Assembly (NCBI GenBank): GCA_964603155.1
Contig: CAZRTZ010000001.1
Location: 62,001 to 126,000, forward strand
From: VAUL01 sp964603155
GTDB taxonomy: Bacteria; Desulfobacterota; Desulfuromonadia; Desulfuromonadales; BM103
DNA: 64,000 nucleotides
Reading direction: 5' to 3'
Numbering within the stretch: position 1 is the first letter of the stretch; every line of letters begins with the position of its first letter. Made by a program: the position numbers and the translations under genes. Below, piece by piece: positions 45,852 through 55,079 of this stretch. The notes below the pieces were generated by a model. The model saw only the letters and a list, made by a program, of their open reading frames with translations, was not told where the DNA came from and did not search any database.

Positions 45852-46637
45852 CTAGAGTTCCTCGCGCAATCCTTCGATCAGCGCCTTCACCTCTTCGCGG
45901 ATTTCCCCGGAGGATGGCCCCTGCTCCAGAGTCAGAAACTTCTGGAAACACTGGATCGCCTCCTGGACCTGCTCCTGATCAAGGCACAGATTGCCAAGAG
46001 TCAGCCAGGCAAAGGCAAAGTGCGGATCGAGGCGCAGGGTTTCCCGACAGCGGGTTTCAGCGCCCTTGTGGTCGCCGTTTTCGTAGAGGAATTCAGCCAG
46101 ATTGAAGTGCCCCTGGGGATCTTCGGGATCGAGTTGCAGGGCCTTTTCAAAACAGCTCTTGGCTTCGTCGATGCGCCCCTGGGCGAAACACGCGTCGCCC
46201 AGTGAGTGCCAGGCGAAGACCGAGTCGGGTTCGATCGCCAGGGCCTTGCGGTAGCAGGCTTCGGCCTGCTCGCTCCGTTCCTGGTGGAAATGCACCAGAC
46301 CGAGGCTGACCAGGGCATCGGCATCCTGCGGGTCGCGATCAAGAATCCCCTGATAGGCAGCCAGGGCGCGTTCGGGCAGACCAGCCTCGAAGCAGGCGTC
46401 GCCAAGAGCGCTGAGGACATCGAGGTCGTCCGGCAGTCGGCGATTTGCCTCTTCGAGGACCTTGAGGCCGTCGGGAAGCCGTCCGGCATCCACCAGGGAT
46501 TCACCGTAGAGGGCCTGCAATTCCCCGTGGTCGGGATTCTGACCGGCGAGCGGACGCAGCATGCGCACGGCTTCAGCCGCCTCGCCGTTCTCCAGCGCCT
46601 CCCGGGCCGCACCCAGCATGACTTCGAGATTGTGCAT
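45852..46637 (-). CDS. Tetratricopeptide-repeat protein
   Basis: 261 residues consisting of about seven TPR units (for example ALVSLGLVHFHQERSEQAEACYRKALAIEPD and AWHSLGDACFAQGRIDEAKSCFEKALQLDPEDPQ). No signal peptide or catalytic domain. TPR arrays mediate protein contacts. AAGGAG precedes the ATG. The upstream DUF512 gene is 5 bases away, and lrgA follows 4 bases after, so the four genes appear to be one operon. Confidence 0.88.
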   Translation of the reverse strand: MHNLEVMLGAAREALENGEAAEAVRMLRPLAGQNPDHGELQALYGESLVDAGRLPDGLKVLEEANRRLPDDLDVLSALGDACFEAGLPERALAAYQGILDRDPQDADALVSLGLVHFHQERSEQAEACYRKALAIEPDSVFAWHSLGDACFAQGRIDEAKSCFEKALQLDPEDPQGHFNLAEFLYENGDHKGAETRCRETLRLDPHFAFAWLTLGNLCLDQEQVQEAIQCFQKFLTLEQGPSSGEIREEVKALIEGLREEL

Positions 46638-46642
46638 AACGA

Positions 46643-47950
46643 TTACTCCTTAACATCCTGTTCAAGTGACAGAGTTCCCAGCATATCCCACAGCCCCCAC
46701 GGCCCCGTCGGAAAGGTTTCCACCCTGACCCCCAGTTGGCGCTCGATATCGGACGGAGTCATATCATCGAGAAGCATGTCGCTTCCCTCCCGCAGAACGA
46801 TCTCCGGGAGGAGCAGTACCTCGCCCAGATCCTGCCCCTTGAGTTGGTTTACGATGTCGCAACCGGCCAGCAGGCCGGTCACCGTTACCGCTCCACCGAA
46901 AAAGTCATTCCTGACCACGAACACCTTCAGTTCGATGCCGGTCAGAGCCGCCAGTCGGGTGGAAAAATCACGAATTTCTGCAGCGGCCGAAACGCCTGTG
47001 ATGACACCGAGTACCGGAAGCTGCAAGGGCGAAGCCTGGCGTAAAACCTCCTGAGCCTCGGAGCGAAACTGTGCCACCAGCCCGACGCCGTTTTCGAGCT
47101 GAGGGAAATCATCATAGCAATCCAGGGCCGGGAATTCCCTGCCGGCGTTCAGGTAAAGCTCATCGGCGGCATAGACAAAGCGGGTGCCGAAACGGGGCAG
47201 ACATTCGCGCTGGCGGGCCTCCACCCAATCGACGAGGGAACGTGCCTCGCCCGGAGAAACCGGGCGCAACTGCGGCAGGCGTTGGCGGTAGCCGGTCAGG
47301 CCGACGGGAACAAGAGCCAGTGAGGCCACTCCCGGTGCCAAGGCCAGGAGGTCGCTGAACGTCTGGTCCAGTCGAACGCCGTCGTTCACTCCCGGACAGA
47401 CGACCACCTGGCAGTGCACGGTGATCCCTCCGTCAACCAGGCGCTGCAGCAGAGGGAGGATGGCCGGGCCTTTGCGGCCAAGCATGTGGGCGCGCAAATT
47501 CTCATCGGTGGCATGCACCGACACGTAAAGGGGCGACAACCGCTGGGCGAGAATGCGCTGCAGGGAGGGTTCGTCGATATTGGTCAGGGTGACGTAGGCA
47601 CCGTAGAGAAAGGAAAAGCGGTAATCCTCGTCCTTGACATAAAGTGTCGGTCGCAAACCGCCCGGCAGTTGATGCACAAAACAGAAAATGCAGTTGTTGC
47701 CACAGTGAGTCGGTTCCGGATGCGGCAGCAGGATGCCCAAATCCTCATCGGCATCCTTTTCGAGTTCTATATCCCACAGCTCGCCATCGGCACGTTCGAT
47801 CTCGAGCAGCAGTTCCTCCGCGCACATCTGCACGCGGTAATCGAGCAGATCACGCAACGGCTCTCCGTTGATTGAAAGCAGGCTGTCTCCGGTCTGCAGG
47901 CCGAGTTCCGCCGCGATGCTGTCCGGTTCGATGTCCAGTATTGTCAACAT
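46643..47950 (-). CDS. PDZ-radical SAM-DUF512 protein
   Basis: 435 residues. N-terminal PDZ-like region (IEPDSIAAELGLQTGDSLLSINGEPL), then a cluster motif CGNNCIFCFVHQLP (CxxxCxxC) of radical-SAM type, then DUF512 with VITGVSAAAEIRDF and VRNDFFGGAVTVTGLLAG. Proteins of this architecture are common in anaerobes and have no firmly assigned reaction. No SD-like sequence is obvious at the ATG. Repeat DNA lies upstream. Confidence 0.88.
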   Translation of the reverse strand: MLTILDIEPDSIAAELGLQTGDSLLSINGEPLRDLLDYRVQMCAEELLLEIERADGELWDIELEKDADEDLGILLPHPEPTHCGNNCIFCFVHQLPGGLRPTLYVKDEDYRFSFLYGAYVTLTNIDEPSLQRILAQRLSPLYVSVHATDENLRAHMLGRKGPAILPLLQRLVDGGITVHCQVVVCPGVNDGVRLDQTFSDLLALAPGVASLALVPVGLTGYRQRLPQLRPVSPGEARSLVDWVEARQRECLPRFGTRFVYAADELYLNAGREFPALDCYDDFPQLENGVGLVAQFRSEAQEVLRQASPLQLPVLGVITGVSAAAEIRDFSTRLAALTGIELKVFVVRNDFFGGAVTVTGLLAGCDIVNQLKGQDLGEVLLLPEIVLREGSDMLLDDMTPSDIERQLGVRVETFPTGPWGLWDMLGTLSLEQDVKE

Positions 47951-47976
47951 GATTAACTAGCCGGTGGACTTTTGTA

Positions 47977-48052
47977 GCCGTTGAATCGTTGAACTGTTGA
48001 ATTGTTGATCTGTCTGAATCCGTTCCGAAGACATCGTTGCAACGATTCAACA
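47977..48052. repeat. Intergenic repeat cluster, GTTGAATCGTTGAAC family (DUF512-hfq)
   Basis: Left units GTTGAATC, GTTGAACT, GTTGAATT, GTTGATCT (8-base period) face the inverted GTTGCAACGATTCAACAC. A relative is at 62527-62610. Confidence 0.75.
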
Positions 48053-48066
48053 CGACAGAAAACACG

Positions 48067-48106
48067 AAGGTCCCTCCCGGGGTCTCAGCCACCGATGAGG
48101 GACCTT
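48067..48106 (-). terminator. Terminator after hfq
   Basis: A 10-bp perfect stem AAGGTCCCTC/GAGGGACCTT with a 20-base loop; on the minus strand a TTTT run follows a few bases later. It lies 24 bases after the hfq stop. Confidence 0.65.
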
Positions 48107-48130
48107 AGCTGTTGCTGGCGAGAAGTCTGG

Positions 48131-48364
48131 TCAGTCGCGCCCGCCGTGCAGGCGGAAATGTCCATCGGTCGAAGTGATCGAAGAGATGGCATGTTTGTAG
48201 AGCAGAATGTCGCCGCCGCAGTCGAAGAGCACGCAGAAGCTGTCGAACGATTTGACATAACCTTGCAGTTTGTCACCGGACATCAAGGCCACGGTGATGT
48301 GAACCCGCTCCTTGCGAGCCTGGTTAAGATATTGATCCTGAATATTGAAGGGAGATTTGGCCAT
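48131..48364 (-). CDS. hfq: RNA chaperone Hfq
   Basis: 77 residues from the ATG at 48364 behind AAAGGAG. The Sm1 region FNIQDQYLNQARKERVHITVALMSGDKLQGYVKSFDSFCVLF and the Sm2 motif YKHAISSI are complete; the C-terminal tail is short, as usual outside enterobacteria. It forms hexamers that pair sRNAs with mRNAs. It follows miaA, as in many proteobacteria, overlapping no gene when this start is used. Confidence 0.96.
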   Translation of the reverse strand: MAKSPFNIQDQYLNQARKERVHITVALMSGDKLQGYVKSFDSFCVLFDCGGDILLYKHAISSITSTDGHFRLHGGRD

Positions 48365-48380
48365 GGTACCGCTCCTTTGC

Positions 48381-49322
48381 TCATCCGGCATGAAATTGGT
48401 CAATTAACATTTGGATATTATCAGACTCGCGTAAGGAATCAACCCAAATCATTTCCGGGTCGGCACGGAACCAGGTCAATTGTCGTTTTGCGTACCTGCG
48501 GGTCGCCTGCTGCAGGTCGGCAAGCGCCTGGTCCTTGCTGATCTCTCCACGGAGAAATCTTGCGGCTTCACGATAGCCGATAGTCTGCATGCTTTTGAGC
48601 TCAGGAGCATAGCCGGCCCGCAACAGTCCTTCCGTCTCCTCAAACAGGCCACCGGCAAACATCGCCACGGCACGTTGATCGATCCGCTGATAAAGATCGT
48701 TGCGCTCCATGGTCAAACCCAGTTTGAGCAGACGGTAGCGATGGTCCTGGAAACCGTGCTCGCGCTGAAATGTCGAGAGGGGGTGACCGGTCAAGGTAAA
48801 AACTTCCAGGGCCCGGACGATCCGGACCAGATCGTTGGGGTGCAGTATTGAAGCTGCTGCAGGGTCGACGGCAACGAGGCGTCGATGCAATTCGGGCGCA
48901 CCGAATCGTTCCGCCTCCTGATGCAAGTGTGCGCGCAACGCGCAATCAGCGGGGGGAACCTCGGCCAGACCTTCGGTCAGTACCCGGATGTACAGGCCGG
49001 TCCCACCGACCAGAACCGGGATCTTCCCCCTGGCCAGGACCCCGTCAATCGCAGTGGCCGCCAGTTCCGCATAACGTGCCGCATCAAACGGCTCATCCGG
49101 CCAGACCACACCGAGCAGATGATGGGGGACGGCAACGCGCTCCTCAGGTGTCGGCTTGGCCGTCCCGATATCCATCAACCGGTAAACCTGGCGGGAATCG
49201 GCGGAGATCACCTCGATCGGATAGCGACCGGCAAGCTGCAGCGCCAAAGCCGTCTTGCCGACCGCAGTCGGTCCGCAGATGACAATCAGGGGGGGACGGT
49301 TTGGGAAGAGTGGTGACGTCAT
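48381..49322 (-). CDS. miaA: tRNA dimethylallyltransferase
   Basis: 313 residues. P-loop ICGPTAVGKTALALQLA, ISADSRQVYRLMDIGTAKPT, and LVGGTGLYIRVL mark MiaA; it adds an isopentenyl group to A37 of tRNAs reading U-first codons. It lies between mutL and hfq, the conserved mutL-miaA-hfq order. Confidence 0.96.
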   Translation of the reverse strand: MTSPLFPNRPPLIVICGPTAVGKTALALQLAGRYPIEVISADSRQVYRLMDIGTAKPTPEERVAVPHHLLGVVWPDEPFDAARYAELAATAIDGVLARGKIPVLVGGTGLYIRVLTEGLAEVPPADCALRAHLHQEAERFGAPELHRRLVAVDPAAASILHPNDLVRIVRALEVFTLTGHPLSTFQREHGFQDHRYRLLKLGLTMERNDLYQRIDQRAVAMFAGGLFEETEGLLRAGYAPELKSMQTIGYREAARFLRGEISKDQALADLQQATRRYAKRQLTWFRADPEMIWVDSLRESDNIQMLIDQFHAG

Positions 49323-49325
49323 GCG

Positions 49326-51134
49326 TCAGCCACGGTGAAACATCCGTTCGATTTCGCTGCGGCTGAGCCGCCTGACAACCGGGCGCCCGTGCGGGCAGTG
49401 ACTGCCGAAATCGATGGCGACCAGTTCCCGAAGCAGTTCCTCCATCTCAGCTCGCGCCAGCGGCTGGTTGGCACGGACCATGGCATGGCAGGCCAGGCGC
49501 ATCAACACCTGATCCAGGGCCGTCTCGAGAGTATTTCCGCGCCCGATATCCGCAAGTTCCTCGGCCATATCGGCAACCAGCTGCTGCAATTCTGCGCCGG
49601 CCAGCAGTTGCGGCACGGCCGTGAGCGTATAGGAGCGGCCGCCGAAAGGCTCCAGTTCGAAACCAAGACGCTCAAACGCATCGCGTTGTGCCGTCATGAC
49701 AGCAGCCTGGCGGTGATCGAACTCGAGCACCATCGGAAAGAGCAGCTTCTGGCGCTCGATGCCGTTGCCGGCTGCCTGCCGCCGCAGCTTTTCGAAACCG
49801 ATTCGCTCATGGGCGGCGTGCTGATCGATGAGAAGCAGGTCGTCTCCGGCCTGGCAGACCAGGTAACTGTTGAGATACTGGCCAATCAATCGCCAATTGT
49901 CCGGCAGCGGCCGTGTCGCCACGGGCAGAGTCAGCGCGCTCCCCTTCCCTTCGGCCCGCGGCATGAAGGTCTCACCGCCCGGGCGGGGCGATGCCGCGTA
50001 ACTTGCCAGAGCCTCCTGGACGCGCTCTCGCGCCGTGGTGGCCGGATTGTCAACCGGCGCGGGCGCAGGAACCTGTTGTTGCACGGGTTCGATCGGGAGG
50101 TATGTAGCGCCGGGCATGCCGGTTGCGACCAAAACGCTCGCCTTACCCGTGAGACAGTCACGGATCGCTCGCATGACGAAATCGTGGGTGCGTTGCTGTT
50201 CGCGGAAGCGTACTTCGTGCTTGGTCGGGTGAACGTTGACATCGACCATCTCCGGCGGCAGATCGAAGAAAAGCACGGCAACCGGATAACGCCGCTTCTC
50301 CAGCAGGGTGCGGTAAGCATCGAGAATGGCATGCTGTACCACACGGTCGCGCACGAAGCGCCCGTTGACGTAGGTAAACAGGTGACTGCCGCTGGAGCGG
50401 TTCAGCGTCGGCGAACCGATCAGTCCGGTCAGCATCTCGCCGTTTGCCGATTCTGCCTCAACAGGGAGCAGTTCGGCGGCCAGCGAGCGACCGAGGAGCG
50501 CGGCGACCCGCTCCTCGAGGCGCTGATGGCGATAGGCTTCCAGGATGGTGCGGCCATCGTGCAGAAGGCGCAGATGGATGTCGGGACGGGCCAATGCCAG
50601 GCGCGTTACCACGTCGGCGAGATGCCCAAACTCGGTATCGTCAGCGCGCAGGAATTTGCGCCGACCCGGTGTGTTGAAAAACAGGTCGCGCACCTCTACC
50701 ACCGTTCCGGGTGGCGATCCGACTGCCTCTGCCTGCCGTACGGTGCCGCCTTCGACATAGAGCTGCCAGCCAAGTTCCTGATCAACCGGCCGACTGGTCA
50801 AGCGCAGACGGGAAACCGAGGCAATCGATGGTAGTGCCTCACCCCGGAAACCGAGGGTATGCAGGGCAAAGAGGTCGGCGCTGGAGCTGATCTTGCTGGT
50901 CGCATGGCGCTCGAGGGCCAGGAACAGATCCTCCTTGGCCATGCCGCAACCGTTATCGGTCACCCGCACCAGGCGCTTCCCCCCCTGCTCGACTTCGACC
51001 AAAAGCTCGTCAGCCCCGGCGTCGACGGCGTTTTCTAGCAGTTCCTTGACGACCGAAGCGGGGCGTTCGACGACCTCACCGGCGGCAATCTGATTTGCCA
51101 ACTGCTCTGGTAGAATCCTGATTCTGGGGCGCAT
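49326..51134 (-). CDS. mutL: DNA mismatch repair protein MutL
   Basis: 602 residues. GHKL ATPase domain (1-330) with LPEQLANQIAAGEVVERPASVVKELLENAVDAG, DNGCGM and GFRGEALPSI. A proline-rich linker (about 345-405) leads to the C-terminal dimerisation domain. That domain has DQHAAHERIGFEKL, the DQHAxxExxxxE metal motif of endonuclease-active MutL, so nicking activity is expected. Confidence 0.96.
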   Translation of the reverse strand: MRPRIRILPEQLANQIAAGEVVERPASVVKELLENAVDAGADELLVEVEQGGKRLVRVTDNGCGMAKEDLFLALERHATSKISSSADLFALHTLGFRGEALPSIASVSRLRLTSRPVDQELGWQLYVEGGTVRQAEAVGSPPGTVVEVRDLFFNTPGRRKFLRADDTEFGHLADVVTRLALARPDIHLRLLHDGRTILEAYRHQRLEERVAALLGRSLAAELLPVEAESANGEMLTGLIGSPTLNRSSGSHLFTYVNGRFVRDRVVQHAILDAYRTLLEKRRYPVAVLFFDLPPEMVDVNVHPTKHEVRFREQQRTHDFVMRAIRDCLTGKASVLVATGMPGATYLPIEPVQQQVPAPAPVDNPATTARERVQEALASYAASPRPGGETFMPRAEGKGSALTLPVATRPLPDNWRLIGQYLNSYLVCQAGDDLLLIDQHAAHERIGFEKLRRQAAGNGIERQKLLFPMVLEFDHRQAAVMTAQRDAFERLGFELEPFGGRSYTLTAVPQLLAGAELQQLVADMAEELADIGRGNTLETALDQVLMRLACHAMVRANQPLARAEMEELLRELVAIDFGSHCPHGRPVVRRLSRSEIERMFHRG

Positions 51135-51163
51135 GCAAATGGAGGGCGAAACTGTGCTTGCCG

Positions 51164-52066
51164 TTATTGGCGACTTTCCAGGCGATCAAGCATGCTCTCG
51201 ATCTCGCCCAGTTCGTCCTTGGGTTGGGGCTGCGGAGTTTCTCCCAGCGGGCGTTGCAGCAAACCGAGATCGCCGGCAACACTGTGAACAATCCGGCTGT
51301 CGGCTTCGTTCTGTTTGCGCAGGAAGGCTTCGAACATGCAGTTGTCGCAGATCGTGTTGATCAGGCGCGGGACGCCGCCGGCATAGCGGTGGATCAGGGG
51401 GATGGCATCGGGGGTGAAGAGCATGCGTTTCGCCCCGGCCACCTGCAGACGATGCTTGATATAGGAGGTTGTCGTTTCGATGGTCATCGACTTGAGGTGA
51501 TATTTGAGTGCCACCCGTTGAGCCAGCGGCTCATCCAGGGCTAGGCAGTCCTCGACCTCGGTCAGACCGAAAAACACGATATTCAGCAGCTTTTTCCCGG
51601 GGATCTCCAGGTTCAGCAGGCCACGAAACTCCTCCATCAATTCCCGGCTGTAGAGCATCTGCGCCTCATCGATCAGGACCACGGCACGGCGCTTTTCCTG
51701 GTCGATCTCCAAAAGACGCGTATAAAGCTGCTTGAGCAGTTTGAGCCGATCCCCGGCCGGTTCCGGAACGCGCAGCTGCAAAGCGATGCGGGTGAGAATC
51801 CACTCGGGGGTAATCCCGGAATGAACCATGACCAGCAACGATGATTCATAACGGTCTTCCGGCAGGCTGTCGAGCATGCGGCGGGCCAGCGTGGTCTTGC
51901 CGGTACCGACGCCGCCAACCAAAACCGCCAACCCTTTGTTCGAGTCGACGGCATACATCAGACGCAGCAACGCCTGGCTGTGCTGTTCGGAATTGAAATA
52001 GAAGCGTGCGTCTGGTGCGTTGGAAAACGGCTCCCGCTCCAGCCCGAAATGCTCTACGTAACTCAT
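51164..52066 (-). CDS. ExeA/GspA-type AAA+ ATPase
   Basis: 300 residues. Starts YVEHFGLEREPFSNAPDARFYF as in ExeA proteins. Walker A GGVGTGKTTLARRML, Walker B VVLIDEAQML, sensor-like GLTEVEDCL. The C-terminal part is a helical lid ending in an acidic/proline tail, with no peptidoglycan-binding domain visible. ExeA-type ATPases assist assembly of secretion or pilus machines. It lies 24 bases downstream of the acidic TPR gene on the same strand and may work with it. Confidence 0.9.
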   Translation of the reverse strand: MSYVEHFGLEREPFSNAPDARFYFNSEQHSQALLRLMYAVDSNKGLAVLVGGVGTGKTTLARRMLDSLPEDRYESSLLVMVHSGITPEWILTRIALQLRVPEPAGDRLKLLKQLYTRLLEIDQEKRRAVVLIDEAQMLYSRELMEEFRGLLNLEIPGKKLLNIVFFGLTEVEDCLALDEPLAQRVALKYHLKSMTIETTTSYIKHRLQVAGAKRMLFTPDAIPLIHRYAGGVPRLINTICDNCMFEAFLRKQNEADSRIVHSVAGDLGLLQRPLGETPQPQPKDELGEIESMLDRLESRQ

Positions 52067-52090
52067 TACCGACTCCCGAACAAATTCACT

Positions 52091-54928
52091 CTACACAAAG
52101 GAGATACGATCCCGGCCGTTGACCGCCTCGCTGACGTCCTCGATCGCCTGGTCGTCGATCCCCAATTCCTGGCGCAGCATCTTCAATTTATCTGTGACAT
52201 CCCGAAAGAACAAGTCAATATTCGCAACGATCTGATAGTTGTCGAGAGCCTCCTGCTTGCGTCCGAGGACTTCATAGAGCAAGCCGAGTTCATAGCAGAG
52301 CACCCGTCGGCCTTCCTCGCTGAGCAGCGGAATATCCAAAGCCTGCCGGAAGGTCCCTTCAGCGGCATCGGGCCGGCCCATGTCCAGCTGGCACTGTCCC
52401 TTGAGAGTCAGGCAGTCGAGACGACGGGCAGGGTCGCGCGCGGCCCGTTCGAATTCAGTCACGGCATCATCCAGCAGCCCCATCTCCTTGTAAGCGATGC
52501 CCAGGTCGAAGTGCGACTGGAGATCCTCGTCCTCCTCGATCTCAGGGCTGGCGGTCGGAGCCTCGAGGGAGAATTCATCAACTGCCGGAGCTTCGGTCAC
52601 AGCCGCTTCGACGCCGCCAAGCAGCTCTTCCTCGTCGATCTGCGCAAATTCCGCGGCGACTGCGGACGACTCTTCGGCAACGGGCTGCGCCTGGCGCAGA
52701 GCCGCTATTTCCTCGAGTCTGGTTAATAGCTCGGGCTGCTCCGGGAATTTGACTAGCAACTCTGTTGCAACACGTTCGGCATCGTCGAGCAATCCGCTGC
52801 GCAGGTAAAAATCAACCTCTTCCAGCCCCTCCAGCAGTTGCGAGGCCTGTAAACTCTCCATCGATTCCGCAGAGAAGATTTCACTCTGTTCCTCGACGAC
52901 CGCTTCAACCTCGTCCATTTCCTCGAGTTCTTCAAGTTCCTCGAGGGCTTCGATCTCTTCAATCTCCTCGAGTTCTTCGAGGTCCTCCACATCGGCAGGC
53001 ACTTCCGCTGCGGCTGTTTCCTCGTCAAACTCCACTGGAGCCGCTCCCGTCTCCATGGAGTATTCAACGTCTTCGGCGGCGGTGGTCTCCTCGACACGCT
53101 CCTCACTGGCAGCGAACTCTTCCGGCAATTCAACCTCACCATGCCCGGGGAGAGGTTCAGCCTCGATGACCGGCTCCGGTACGGCAGTGGTCTCCATGAC
53201 CAGTTCGAGACCACCGAATTCAGGCAGCGACAACTCCTCTGAAAGCATTGCCGGTCGCTCTGCCGGCAGCAGTTGTTCTTCTGCGGTTGCAAATTCGACA
53301 GCCCCTTGAATCTCGGCCGTACTTTCTGCTTCAAACTCTGCATGTGGCGTCGGCTCAAATTCAGTCGTCGACGAAAAATCGAGATCGAGTTCAAGGCCGT
53401 GCTCAAATCCGGCATCCGTCCGAACGCTCGCTTCCTCAACGCTGTCTACAGGAAGCTCTTCGAGGGTGGCAGGGGCTACGACCTCATCGGACGCGATCTC
53501 CAGCTCCGTCTCCACAAAGGGCGGGGAAGCGACAATCGTGGGCGAGGATACAGACTCCTGTGGGCCAGCAGCCTCTATGCCGAATTCGCCGAGGTCAAGC
53601 TCCAGTTCCAGTTCCATCTCCTGAGGGAGCTCGGACGATGACAAAGTTGCAGTTGCGGGAGGTGCTGTCGGAGCTGGTGCCGGTGTGACGGTCATTGCAG
53701 GGGCTGTCGCCGTTTCCGGCGCGGGCTCTGCAACCGGTGGCGGTACAGGGTGCGCTGTCGAAGCCGGTGCGAGCAGATCGAGGTCGAGTTCCAGTTCGAG
53801 CTCGATTCCGCCGCCAACCAGGGGCGGCGCCTTTGCCCCCACCGCCGGGAGTGATTTTTGCTCGACTTCCGGCGTCGTGACGGACTCAACAGGTTCGACA
53901 ACCGGGACCTCCAACGACGGTTCCGGAAAACTCTCGACAACCGGTGTTGGCTCGCTGGGTTGCACCTGGTCGGGCGTGCCGCCCTGCACTTCAGTAAGCA
54001 GGGCGGCAAAGAGCGTCATCTGACCGGCGCGATGAAAGTCATCCCGTGACTCGTCGAGGCTGGTCTGCGCCCGTGCCCGGTCGCCCGCGGCCAGACAGAT
54101 GCGGACATGGCGTTCTCTGAGAAGCAGGTTGTCGGAATGGTTTTTCAGCAGATGCTGGCAGGTCAGGCGGGCATCCTCGTGGTTGCCCAGGGCCAGATGA
54201 CAGTCGACGAGTTGGCCAAGGACCTCGGCATTGTCAGGGTCATGCTTGAGCAGCCCCTTGAGCAAAGACAGGGCCTTGTCCGCCTGATCGCTGGCCAGCA
54301 AGGCACGGCTGAGCGGCAACTGATCGCCACAGCTATCTGCACACAGTTGCTGAAATTTCTCGTAGAGTTTGACAATCCTGGCGTGTTCGCCCTTGCCCTC
54401 AAGAAAAGTGACCAGATTGCGGAACTGGTCGCGAGCGGCATCATCCTCATGACACGCAAGCAGCGTCTCGATGAGCTTCCCGCGGACGCCCAGATTGTCG
54501 GCATCGAGAGCCGCCATCTTTTGCAGCACCGGAATAGTCTCGCGGAGCTGCTTGTTCTTTTCGTGGAGCGCAATCAGGCTGCGGTATTCGGTAAGGGCGT
54601 TGCCGATCAACCCCTGCTTTTCGTTGAGTTCGGCAAGACGCAGATAAAGATCGGGGCGATTGGGCTCGACCTTCTGCATCTGCTTGTAAATCGCGATCGC
54701 CTTGAGATAAAAACCGGTCTCCGCGAAGTTTTTGGCTACGGCTTCATGATGGGGCTGGGCTTCTTCGCTGCGCCGTTCACGGGTTAATAATTCCGCGAGC
54801 TTCTGGCGAAAGCGATAGTCCTTGGGAAAAGCTTCCACCAGTTTCTGGTAGTCGCCGATCGCCTTGGAGAACTGCCCCTTCGCGATGAATTTCTGGGCGC
54901 TTTCAAGAAGCTTTTCTTTGTTGGCCAA
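52091..54928 (-). CDS. Large acidic TPR protein
   Basis: 945 residues. The N-terminal 300 residues are TPR-like helices (AIGDYQKLVEAFPKDYRFRQKLAEL). A long Glu/Pro/Val/Ala-rich low-complexity stretch runs from about 320 to 760. It holds alternating acidic-hydrophobic runs such as GIELELELDLDLLAP, MELELELDLGEFG, LELDLDFSS and a glutamate-leucine run near 655-680. TPR helices return from about 800. GspA/TPR pairs with such acidic linkers occur in Geobacter-like genomes; function is unknown but protein scaffolding is likely. Confidence 0.85.
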   Translation of the reverse strand: MANKEKLLESAQKFIAKGQFSKAIGDYQKLVEAFPKDYRFRQKLAELLTRERRSEEAQPHHEAVAKNFAETGFYLKAIAIYKQMQKVEPNRPDLYLRLAELNEKQGLIGNALTEYRSLIALHEKNKQLRETIPVLQKMAALDADNLGVRGKLIETLLACHEDDAARDQFRNLVTFLEGKGEHARIVKLYEKFQQLCADSCGDQLPLSRALLASDQADKALSLLKGLLKHDPDNAEVLGQLVDCHLALGNHEDARLTCQHLLKNHSDNLLLRERHVRICLAAGDRARAQTSLDESRDDFHRAGQMTLFAALLTEVQGGTPDQVQPSEPTPVVESFPEPSLEVPVVEPVESVTTPEVEQKSLPAVGAKAPPLVGGGIELELELDLDLLAPASTAHPVPPPVAEPAPETATAPAMTVTPAPAPTAPPATATLSSSELPQEMELELELDLGEFGIEAAGPQESVSSPTIVASPPFVETELEIASDEVVAPATLEELPVDSVEEASVRTDAGFEHGLELDLDFSSTTEFEPTPHAEFEAESTAEIQGAVEFATAEEQLLPAERPAMLSEELSLPEFGGLELVMETTAVPEPVIEAEPLPGHGEVELPEEFAASEERVEETTAAEDVEYSMETGAAPVEFDEETAAAEVPADVEDLEELEEIEEIEALEELEELEEMDEVEAVVEEQSEIFSAESMESLQASQLLEGLEEVDFYLRSGLLDDAERVATELLVKFPEQPELLTRLEEIAALRQAQPVAEESSAVAAEFAQIDEEELLGGVEAAVTEAPAVDEFSLEAPTASPEIEEDEDLQSHFDLGIAYKEMGLLDDAVTEFERAARDPARRLDCLTLKGQCQLDMGRPDAAEGTFRQALDIPLLSEEGRRVLCYELGLLYEVLGRKQEALDNYQIVANIDLFFRDVTDKLKMLRQELGIDDQAIEDVSEAVNGRDRISFV

Positions 54929-54985
54929 CGTGCGGTCCGATCCCAGGGGCAGATGTTTGAGAATATCTTTACAAAATAAATTAAA

Positions 54986-55021
54986 AACTCCGGCCCTGTC
55001 AAGCAGATCGGGACCGGAGTT
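54986..55021 (-). terminator. Terminator after the scpA-scpB-rluB genes
   Basis: The stem AACTCCGGCCC facing GGACCGGAGTT with G-U pairing, followed on the minus strand by TTTTTAATTTATTTTG. A second small hairpin GCGCCAC/GTGGCGC lies at about 55053-55071. Together they separate the rluB gene from the TPR gene. Confidence 0.8.
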
Positions 55022-55079
55022 GCGCGAATTTTCTTATGAATTTCAGATTGCTGGCGCCACGGAAGAGTGGCGCAGAACC

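Noticed and set aside
47977..48052. CRISPR array from short regular repeats
   Set aside because: Units are 8 bases without spacers and face inverted copies; no cas genes are present.
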